64,000 nt of DNA from CBDEGR01 sp965237895 (GTDB lineage Bacteria > Acidobacteriota > Terriglobia > UBA7540 > JAPUME01). Positions 17,100 through 25,600 of the stretch are shown here, in pieces. Positions within the stretch are counted from its first letter, which is position 1. Every line of letters begins with the position of its first letter. Made by a program: the position numbers and the translations under genes. The notes under the pieces are model-generated. The model did not search any database. It saw nothing but the letters and a program-made list of their open reading frames with translations, and was not told the DNA's origin. The stretch is from the NCBI GenBank assembly GCA_965237895.1, contig CBDEGR010000002.1, positions 2,262,804 to 2,326,803 of the forward strand, written 5' to 3'.

Positions 17100-18758
17100 C
17101 TAGTTTGCCTTATCCAGCAAACCACTCAACCGGGGACTTGCGCTTTTCCAGAGGGCTCGCATCGCTGCCTCCAGGACGTGGACGTTGTCCATCTCCTGAT
17201 ACGACAATTCCACCGTGACCTTCTTCTCGTCCGCCTTGGCGATGTAGAACGTGCCGGCACCGTTTCCAATGACTAAATCAGTCCATTTACACGGCACCCG
17301 TTCGTTCGCCGAGAACAGCTTGCGCCTTTCCAATTCAACGCCATAATCGGTTACGATAGCCGTTCCAAACCTGTAGCGCTTCTCGGCGTGAAGCCCCTCG
17401 AGCATCTCCGTCAGGAGACGCACACCTGCCGTCTTCCAGAGGCGGTTGACGAACTCCGAGTAGATCTTCTCCTGTCTGAGCTCGATAGTCGTGCCGCCCC
17501 TCTCACCCCCAACGAATATGTTGTATGTCGTACCCGTTGGAATTCCGTTCACGGAATGTCTGGTACCACCCCAACGCACTTGCTTGATCTCTTCCAGCGG
17601 GATCTTCGAACCCTTCCACTGGACTCCGTCCGGTGAGATCCGAAGCTTGTTTTTGAACATTACGCCGACGTCAGCTTCGTAGGTGATCTCCCTCTTCCAT
17701 GACTCAGCACGCGCCTCCATTTCGGCAAGATACTGCGATCTCTGCTCAGCGACCTCATCGAGCGCGGTGGCGTCCTCCTCCGATTGCTCTACGACGCTGT
17801 CGACTTCGGCAAATACCTCCTGCTGAAGTGCGGTCAGTCTCTTGGAAACGTCGAGGAGGCTATGTTCATTGAACAAGTGAACCGCAAGGCGTCTTATCTC
17901 TCCAGCGATCTCATGACTCGGGTCGTGACTGGTACCACGACTACGCGCGCTCACCTGGATTGGCTGGACAACCCGGTCCCAGTTCTTAACAACCTCCTCG
18001 AGCTGCGAGACAAGGCGGCCAATGTGCTCATGGCCTTCATCACGCTCAACAGCACTTCGCACACCTTGCACCAGAACTTCAATATTCTTCGTTTCCCTCT
18101 CGAGAAACCCCTGCGCTTCGACTTCAAAGTCATCTACGAGGTCGTCGATCAGGATTGGCGCCTGACTGTCCCCATTATCGGTTGCCTCGTCGACCGCTAT
18201 TGTCACGACCTCAACGAGCAAAGGGGTAGCTAGCTGATCGAGCGCTCTCTTGATCGCTTGCTTGTAGTATCGACGCCGACCCCGAAGCTCCGTATCCACG
18301 ACTTGCAGATCCGAGATGGGCGAGAACCTAGCCACCGACCGCTCCTCGTTCAACAGGGTGATGGTTTGCTCGGCTTCGATATCGTCATGCACGTTGGCGA
18401 GCTCAACAATCCACCGCGAGACTTCGCGCTTGTTGGGCAGCTGCTTGACGACTCGAATCAGCCCGTCAGCGAGGAGGTTGGCGCGAGCAAGGCTCGGCAG
18501 ATTGCCTAGGCCCCGCACTTTGGCCGGCTCCCGTTCTAGGACTGATATCGCCTCCGAGATCCGTTTGGGCGCAAGTCCGGGCAGCCACCCAATCTCCGCT
18601 TCGAGACGCCGTCTCGGATTGGTCAGCACCGCCTCCGCGTCACGCACGGCGACCTCATCCGAGACTAGGCTCTTCTCTTCTGCTAACTCCATGATGCGAC
18701 GCCTGTCGTCACGCATTGTGGCGCCAAGCGTAAAAAAAGGGTTCGTCAGCAACTCCAC
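17100..18758 (-). CDS. J-domain-like protein with C-terminal PH-like region
   Basis: 552 residues, uninterrupted. The N-terminal ~65 residues (NPFFTLGATMRDDRRRIMEL ... LTNPRRRLEAEIGWLPG) match the helical layout of a J domain as found in Hsp70-linked gene clusters, though the classical His-Pro-Asp loop is replaced. The middle is helical and acidic. The C-terminal third has beta-rich blocks (VMFKNKLRISPDGVQWKG, IPLEEIKQVRWGG) resembling a PH/GRAM-like domain, then a second similar segment. Starts three bases after the AAA+ stop. A co-chaperone role for the neighbouring Hsp70 is inferred from the J-like N-terminus and operon position. Confidence 0.65.
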   Translation of the reverse strand: MELLTNPFFTLGATMRDDRRRIMELAEEKSLVSDEVAVRDAEAVLTNPRRRLEAEIGWLPGLAPKRISEAISVLEREPAKVRGLGNLPSLARANLLADGLIRVVKQLPNKREVSRWIVELANVHDDIEAEQTITLLNEERSVARFSPISDLQVVDTELRGRRRYYKQAIKRALDQLATPLLVEVVTIAVDEATDNGDSQAPILIDDLVDDFEVEAQGFLERETKNIEVLVQGVRSAVERDEGHEHIGRLVSQLEEVVKNWDRVVQPIQVSARSRGTSHDPSHEIAGEIRRLAVHLFNEHSLLDVSKRLTALQQEVFAEVDSVVEQSEEDATALDEVAEQRSQYLAEMEARAESWKREITYEADVGVMFKNKLRISPDGVQWKGSKIPLEEIKQVRWGGTRHSVNGIPTGTTYNIFVGGERGGTTIELRQEKIYSEFVNRLWKTAGVRLLTEMLEGLHAEKRYRFGTAIVTDYGVELERRKLFSANERVPCKWTDLVIGNGAGTFYIAKADEKKVTVELSYQEMDNVHVLEAAMRALWKSASPRLSGLLDKAN

Positions 18759-18761
18759 GGT

Positions 18762-20219
18762 CTAATCCTGAATAAAGCCGATGGATCGCTTCTTGGGCTC
18801 GGTTGGCGGGAGACTCGAGAGCGCATGCCGCAAGGACTCAACATCTAGAGCACTTTTCCCGGCGCGTGCGGCCAGTCGTGCCGCCCCACGGACAACAAAA
18901 GCAGTGTCCGACAACGCGCTCCCGGTTAATGACTTCACAATGTCGCTCGTGTCTATCTCGCCTTCGATGGGCACTTTGGCCAACAACGAGTCAATAAGAT
19001 CGGACACCTCCGCGGCAGAGGGCATCCCAACCTCGACAACATGATCAAATCGGCCTCGTCGAAGAATGGCGGAATCGATCATCTCCAGCCGGTTGGTCAT
19101 ACCGATAACGAGCACATGGCGCTTGTTTGCTTCCGGAATGCGCCGCAAAAACACCGCCACTTCCTCTACATGGTGCAGGCCCGTGGACTCGTGGATCTGT
19201 CGGTCGGAGAGGTAGGACTCCATCTCGTCGATCACGATCATCGATGGGGCCGCGGCCATTGCCTTATCAAAGATCTCGCCAACCTTCCTGCTGGTCTCGT
19301 GAATGTACGGCCTGCCTACACTGTTGGAATCGATATAGAAGATCGGCCAATCCAAGTACTCGACCAGCCGCTCCACAGCAAAAGTCTTTCCGCAGCCTGG
19401 TGGTCCGTGCAGGACGATGGCAGCGGGAAATTCAATCCCAAGCGCTCGGTACCGTTCCGCGTTCTCAATAATATCGATAACGTGCTCGTTGAAGAATGCC
19501 TCGAGGACCGGACGTCCCGACAAGTAAAACTGCTGGTGATGAACGGATGGTTTTGGCTCTTCTTCCGAAGCGGTTGTTACCATCGCCGCCTTAGTGCTTT
19601 CCGGTCTGGCTTCTGGTCGTCGCGGTTTCTGCCTCGTTCGCGCAACGCCAGATTCCTGTGGGGTGCTGAATCCCGCAGCTTGGACCAGCTCCGCTACGTC
19701 TTGTTTCCCAAGCCATCCCAGGAGGCTCGACAGGCGACGAAACGACGTTGCGGGTATCGACACTCCACCAGTCAGCCATCGTCCCAGTATCTCTTCATCC
19801 GAGCTCCCCTCGGACACTGTCCAGGTCGGAAGAAGCCGTGAATAGCGCTCGACATATATCGTATCGTGGAGCGATACTTCTGCGTCGATCTTCCGTGTTT
19901 CTCGCAGACTGAGCGCGAATGACAGTCCGTCCGCTTTGGTGTCCGGAGAGCCACTCGCGGCGACGGGCTCCAGTCTCTGTCCGGGCCCCGAGAATATTGC
20001 CCTGTAATCCTCTTTGCCGAACGAGAATTAGTCCAACACCGTGTCGGGCAAGAGCTTCGATTCGACCCACCGGTCCGCGAGACTGCTCCGCACGATCAGT
20101 ATCGAGTTTTCCTTTCCCAGTCGGTAAATCTGCCAGTCGGAACCGCTATGCAAGAACCGGCCGAGCCTGGATCCGTCAGGCAGCTCGTGCTTTGCCGGAA
20201 ACCAGCGCTCGTTCGCCAT
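18762..20219 (-). pseudogene. AAA+ ATPase of the Hsp70 operon, interrupted by in-frame TAA
   Basis: Read through, this is one 485-codon frame from the ATG at 20219. It is broken by TAA at 20028-20030: the first 63 residues (ANERWFPAKHELPDGSRLGR..) are followed, in the same frame, by FSFGKEDYRAIFSGPGQRLE and then the AAA+ core. The core has Walker A GPPGCGKT, Walker B MIVIDEME, sensor 1 IGMTN and an arginine-finger region (RRGRFDHVVEVG), typical of FtsH/CDC48-like classic AAA proteins. Translation could restart at a GTG at 19817. Either a nonsense mutation or a sequence error split the gene. It lies two bases from the Hsp70 C-terminal frame. Confidence 0.75.
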
Positions 20220-20221
20220 GG

Positions 20222-22715
20222 CTACCCCCGAATGATGTTCACGATGTCGAGCATATCGGTATCAGATCCGGGATCAATTTGAATCTGCCAAAGGTGCCCG
20301 ACGACTTGCCGCAGTCCATCGATGTCATCGTTCTGAAGAGAACTCATCCCGATTGCCACCAACTCCTTGAACCGAACCGGGTCCGAGAAATGGTGAGGTG
20401 ACGACGCCATCCACTTGAACTTCCCCACGACGAACCAGTCTTGCCGCCAAAGAATCTCGAAGTTCTTGCCCTTGAGTTCGTTTAGGTGGCTTTCGAAATC
20501 CTTATCGTTCCGGTCGATGGACCGCCGAGCCGTTCGAACCAAGTTGTCGAATGCGTTTTCCTCGCTTTGACGCGCGAACTGGCGGATATGTTCATTGAAG
20601 GATTCGTTGGCGCTGTCCAGCTCCATCTGTCTGATCTCTTTGAGATGATCTTTGCGCACCTGAGCTAACAGTCGACGTGCCTCATCGACCCCCCCCCATG
20701 GCCTCCTGGGCACGTTCGATATCGGGCTCGTCCGGATCTAGCTGCGATGATGCCGCTAGCTTCCTGCGCGCCTGCTCTAGCTTCGGATCGTCGACAACAT
20801 CATCGATCTCCTTGAGGCGCTTAAGCGTCCGCTCGCCCTCTTCGCTGACTCGTGCCGATTCCCTGCTGAAGTCAATCTGTCCCTCCTGGGGAGAGTAGAA
20901 GTTCCTTCCGGAAGAGAACGTCCCCCCAATACTCGCGACGGAAATCTCTAATACGATGTTCCCGGAATCGAGCATCTCGAAGTCGCACTGAAGGTCGTCG
21001 CCTGCGAGGATCACTCCATCGTTGAAATCGTTACCGTTGATCTTGAGGAATCCAATAAACCGATTGTCGGAGGGCTCGTCGCTTTCGCCTTCCAACAACT
21101 TGAAGTTAAGAGAGCCGGGGCTACCAGCCTTCAATGACTCGCCCGCCTTGAGTATGCTGGTGCCTTTCTTCGGCAACTGGTCTCCCGCCCGCACAAGCCA
21201 TTCGATTGTTGGGGAGCCCCCTAGTTTCTCGAGGACTTCGATCCCAATAGAGTGGGACGCGGGAATAGCATCGACTGTCGCCGCGGTCCGTGTAATGACG
21301 ATCTTGTCCTGCTCGAGCGCCAACGGGCCACCGGTCACATCGTACACGAACACCTTGAAAGCGTTCTCGCCACTCTTTGACAGGGATACATCGACGGCCG
21401 CACTGTCTTTCAGAGGAAGCCGACCGGACGTCCAGCCGGTATCCAGGCTGTCAACCTGAAACTCAGCCCCCGTCATGACTATACCGCCGACCTGGACGAC
21501 GATCTTCGCCCGGGTGTTCGGAGTACGGGCTGTGTAGTTGAAGGTCAGGTCAAGCGCTCCCGTCGAAGCGAGCCTGCCGCGGTTGCTCTTCCGGCCGCGG
21601 TTCTCGGAGCGCCACTCGATGGACTCCGCAAAAAGGGCGGCACCCTCCGCGACTGCCGTCATAGGATTCACTTCGGCGCTCGCAGGAATCCCCAGCTCGA
21701 ACGAAACCTTGTCGCGCAGCGGTTTGTAATTGGTGGGGCCACCAATGAAGACGACACGCTCAACGTCATGAGGGCTGAGTCCTGCCTTGGCGAGCGTCTC
21801 TCTTGCTGCCCCGATTGATTCACCGACCTTTTCTTCAATGAGGCTGTCGTGGGTGTTCCGAGTTACCGCGATGTCGATATAGATTTCTTGATTGGACTGG
21901 TCCCGAACGCGGGCCTCCGTTTCCGACAGACTGATGATTGCTTCGTCGCGTGCGGAAAGCTCGATCTTTGCCCGCTCAGCCGCCCACGCCGCCAATCGCA
22001 GCAATGACTTGTAGTTGGGATTGGTCGACAAGTCTTCGGGCAGGTCGAAATTCTCGAACAACCAGGGTTTGATGACGTTGTCGACGAGCATGCGGTCGAA
22101 GTCTCGCCCGCCGCACATGGCAATGCCTCCATGCGCGAGCAGGTTGATCCGACCGCCTATACTCTCCGCCAATGCAATGTCGAGCGTGCCGCCGCCGAGG
22201 TCATAGACAACGAAGATGCTATCCGCATTGCGTGCCTTCATCACGCTCATGACTGCCGCCACAGGTTCCTGCATCAGCGCAACCCGGCCGATGCCCGCGA
22301 GCTCCGCAGCATGCATCGTGGCGTTCTTCTGCATCTGATTAAACACCGCTGGCACAGTTATGACGGTTCCCACATCCGGGTCGTTGCGGAGTTCCTCTGT
22401 AAGATAGCCAAACAGCACGCGCAGAATTTCCGACGAACACTCCTCAGGAGTCATGGTGATGTCTACGGCAGACAGCTTGATGGGTGTGCTGGTCCCCATG
22501 AGGCGTTTGAAAAGCATTGCCGCGTTGTCTGGGCTATGAGGCGCAGAGTCGTACGCGCGCTTCCCGACATACTTGTTACCCCGCCGGTCGATGTAGATCG
22601 TGGACGGAGTGACGTCATTCTGCTCTGGACTCTTCCAGATGCGGGTAAGGTCGCCGTCGTATGAACAGATCGCACTGTTCGTGGTGCCCAGGTCGATGCC
22701 GACGTAGTTATTCAT
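20222..22715 (-). pseudogene. Hsp70/DnaK-like chaperone with frameshift at a run of nine G
   Basis: ATG at 22715. The nucleotide-binding domain has YVGIDLGTTNSAI (phosphate 1), VVYDLGGGTLDIAL (phosphate 2) and VVFIGGPTNYKPLRDK (adenosine). A beta-rich substrate-binding-like domain follows (about residues 385-600). At the nine-G run (plus-strand C at 20689-20697) the 677-residue frame ends AMGGGR-stop, but the adjacent frame continues naturally (VDEARRLLAQVRKDHLKEIR..) for about 155 residues, ending at 20222. Restoring the frame gives a protein of roughly 830 residues with a long helical C-terminal extension. Mutation, homopolymer sequencing error or slippage are all possible. It differs from housekeeping DnaK in its C-terminal region. 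Confidence 0.8.
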
Positions 22716-23089
22716 GATTCTACCTTCCTGAGCATGACGGTCCCAGTTCTAACGACGCCGTCTGGTCCCATAATGATCGGTTCGAGCATCTGGTCTACAA
22801 CCAACGCGTCTTCAGAACCAAATTCCTCGATGTTCAATGGCGTCGCCGCTATTCCCGGGTCAAATGCGTGACCCTCTACATTCACGATCCGCATCCCTGC
22901 GTCCGTGAGCGAGTCTTCGAGTTTTCTCTGAAACCAACGAAACTGTCCCCGGTACCTGCCTTGCTCCCCCGCATCCAGTTTCAGCAGAAGTCGATCGCAT
23001 AGCTTGCCGAAACGCCAAGATTCGACAGCGATGTCCAGTAGCGACTTCGTCAGCACCTTGAGACCAGGTTTTTCGGCTTCTTCTGACAT
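22712..23089 (-). CDS. GrpE-like nucleotide exchange factor
   Basis: 125 residues. A helical N-terminus (LLDIAVESWRFGKLCDRLLL) leads to a C-terminal domain with DAGMRIVNVEGHAFDPG and GVVRTGTVMLRKVES, which follows the GrpE beta-domain pattern (Gly-[IV]-x(3)-G-x-x-FDP ... R-V). It overlaps the Hsp70 start by four bases, which implies coupling, and it is shorter than housekeeping GrpE because the long coiled-coil is reduced. Probably the dedicated exchange factor for this Hsp70. It is the first gene of the operon; the region upstream has no convincing promoter that I can name. Confidence 0.6.
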   Translation of the reverse strand: MSEEAEKPGLKVLTKSLLDIAVESWRFGKLCDRLLLKLDAGEQGRYRGQFRWFQRKLEDSLTDAGMRIVNVEGHAFDPGIAATPLNIEEFGSEDALVVDQMLEPIIMGPDGVVRTGTVMLRKVES

Positions 23090-23419
23090 CGGTTCATGCT
23101 CCTGGAGCGGCGCTTTGGCAGTCTCGTCTAGAACAGCATGCCGAATGTTTTTCCCCTCGTTATGCTATTGACTCAAAAGGATAATACTGGATTCCTGACG
23201 TCTCTTCAAGCGGATGTGTAGTAGGGATGTAACGGTTTGTTAGTTGTCCGACAGTCCGCCGCAAAATGACGGCGGGCACCGGGGTCTCCGGCAGATTGGT
23301 GAATGCAGAAAACAACCAACTACAAGGAGACGTTCTATGAAGATCAAGGAACTGATCCTGACTTTGTTAGGCATATCGATAAGAACAATCACGCACATCC
23401 ACGGCCCTTGGAATCTAAC

Positions 23420-24938
23420 CCCCCCCCGTGTTCAGTTGGTTCCCGGACACCGCGTGCCCGTGGGCCTCGATCGCCTTTTGAATAAGGTCGTGCTTGGACC
23501 GCGACTTACAGATCTCGAGCGTCGATCCATTTATCGTTCCATTCGCACTGCCAAAATCGTTGACTCAGAACTACGTCCTTCGCCTCTACTTGTTTTGCCG
23601 GATCGCCCGACGGTTGCGTCCGGTCATTGACATCACCGGCGGAGCGGTTGGTTCTCGGCCGCGCCGCCTACTGTCTTCCACTACCCGGACCTCCAGAGCG
23701 TCATCTGCGTCGGTCGAGCGCGTCATAGATGGCACCTTGTGCGGGCGCTGGCCAACGGTCACCGAAAATCCCCGCTTGTCGCCAATGATTTGTCGATCGC
23801 TTCCCATTGACACAAACTTAGTCTCCGGGAACTCGCCCTCGAATATGCGGTGGTAGCAGTCGGCGTCAAGACCTCGATTCTCAGTGTGTTGACCCGTCAG
23901 TGGCTCGCCTTCGCATATGACAACCTGACTCGGTGCAACCAATGCAGCCAGATCGCCGAGTGCGACCTTGTAGGCCCTTTCCCAGAAGGTCCGGTTGGGG
24001 TTTTTCACTGGTTCGATGGTTTGAGGCTGGTCGAAATCGCAGTTCCCGAAATCCAGGACCACGACGCTTCCAGGGTTCTTCGCTTCGATGTCCCGCGCCC
24101 GCCGCATCATTCCCATGGAGTGCGTCGCCAGCAGCAACTGGCAGTTCTCTGGGATTAAATCGTAGAGTACGGACAAGAGTTCGGCCTGAAGCTGTGTGTG
24201 CATGTGCGACTCGGGCTCGTCGATGCAAAAGATGGTGTTGTTGTAAGCGCGCTTGGAGACGACAAGATCAAGAATCAGGTCGAACGCGGCCTTTTCTCCT
24301 CCAGAGAGATTTTTGAACGGGAACCCTCTACTCGTTCCTTTTGTAAATCGAAAGGTCCCGTCCTCTAGGGGATTCCCCAGACTGTTGAGTTCCACATTTG
24401 GAAACAGCTTGGAGAAAGCTGTCCTGATATCTCCAATAAGCTGCTCTGTGAATTGGTCCAAAGTCACTGATCCGTCCTCGGGGTTGAAGATGTCGTCAAA
24501 CACTTTGGAGGCTAGCCGTCGAAAGTTCTGGGCCACCGCCGCATCGTTGTCAATCATGCGTGAGACACGATGCTCGCTGAGTGGATCGCCAGCCCGGTTG
24601 AGGTGTTGAATCTGGAACTCTGGATCGTTTCTGTATGCCGATCTCACGTAAAGGATTTTCTTTTTCTCTTCAGGAAGAGGTTCGTGGAATTCTGGATTGA
24701 CATCATCTCTGAACTTGGGGCGGGGAGGTGAACCGGCCTTGACATGGTAATCCATTTCCCATAATCGATTCTTTTCCGCCTTCCAGTTGTACCAAGTATT
24801 AAGTGCATCGAAAAAGCACGATTTACCGCATCCGTTCTGGCCAGCAAGCACGATCAGCCGCGCCTTTTCAGGAATACCCTGAACGGTCAAATGTTTGAAT
24901 CGCCTAAAATCCTTGATTGTGGCGCTCTTGAACTTCAT
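23420..24938 (-). pseudogene. OLD-family ATP-dependent nuclease, C-terminal half decayed
   Basis: Start at ATG 24938 (KFKSATIKDFRRFKHL) after GAGGGGTGAAC. The ABC-type ATPase part is intact: Walker A AGQNGCGKS, signature LSGGEKAAFDL, Walker B IFCIDEPESHMH, H-loop ATHSMG. A TOPRIM begins (VVICEGE, LDADCYHRIFEGEFPETKF, GDKRG), but after residue ~400 the reading leaves the family pattern and the open frame ends at 23586. Family-like pieces continue in other frames to about 23420, so several indels appear to have scrambled the TOPRIM end. OLD nucleases act in phage defence. A nine-C run lies at 23418-23427. Confidence 0.7.
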
Positions 24939-25074
24939 GTTCACCCCTCTATTGCACCAGCGGTTTCGTTGCCATGGATTTTTTTCCTAGCGGGTGGCGG
25001 GCCGCGACTACTGGCCGGGATCAGGGGAAGAGATCCGATAGGAACGAGTCCATCATCGACCGGATGGGGGAGAA

Positions 25075-25196
25075 TAACCGGCGAAGAAATCAATCTCCCG
25101 ATTGCCGATCTCATTATCGGTGCCTGCGCTTGGGAACTGGACTACGCCATCGCGCCGGGCTCACACTGTTTTAAAAGGTGCGTTCAGGAAACGTAA
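25075..25196 (+). pseudogene. Remnant of a VapC-type PIN toxin (C-terminal end)
   Basis: Residues LPIADLIIGACAWELDYAIA match the C-terminal PIN block (x-I-x-D-x-L-I-A-A-x-A-L-E-L-G-Y-x-[IV]-A), but the preceding sequence is unrelated and the following TRN..HF motif has degenerated. A short plus-strand leftover of a toxin gene, wedged between two minus-strand defence remnants. Weak evidence because it is brief. Confidence 0.35.
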
Positions 25197-25600
25197 CGTG
25201 TGATAGAAGACTTCGTTGACGAATTCTTCCCACCCGGAGACGAGATACAATGTCTCTGAGAGGCTTAAATATCGCTCGATCTGCATTTGGTTCAACTGCT
25301 TCTCCATCTCGTCCGTTACGACGCCGACAATCAGGAAATTCTTGGCTCTAGCCGGAGTTTGGTCGAAGGACTTCTTGACCGCACCCAAGCGCTCCAACGT
25401 CCCGGCTGGATCTGTACCGCCTTTCACTTCAATTGTCGCGACTGTCTCCCAATTGCGACCTGTCCTCCGATGAATACGCCTGCTGCCATCCCGAGGTCAC
25501 CATCACAACACCGCCGTCCTGCGCAGCCGGCGCAGCACCTCGTCGGGCACGTTGCGCGGGTGATCCCGAAGTCGAGCTTCGCCGGCGGCGATCTACGGTT
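25161..25600 (-). pseudogene. Type II restriction endonuclease remnant (XcyI-like)
   Basis: The clear part (25161 to about 25455) reads WETVATIEVKGGTDPAGTLE (PD-(D/E)xK lysine in IEVK), then LGAVKKSFDQTPARAKNFLIV and a helical tail ending VFYHTLRFLNAPFKTV. A few residues earlier the frame breaks twice, but VVMVTSGWQQAYSSED and HPRNVPDEVLRRLRRT in neighbouring frames appear to be its preceding sequence. The pattern resembles XcyI-type endonucleases. N-terminal catalytic residues are missing. It overlaps the 3' end of the KAP gene in the map, which marks the junction. Confidence 0.5.

Noticed and set aside
23420..23570. FHA-like string (DFGSANGTING) in one minus-strand frame
   Set aside because: It fits better as frame-scrambled C-terminal OLD sequence; no other FHA motif is present.
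23244..23630. Plus-strand ORFs at the end of the OLD region
   Set aside because: They overlap decayed OLD sequence on the minus strand and have no family signature. A ribosome-like AAGGAGA before ATG 23338 is noted, but the product is not convincing.
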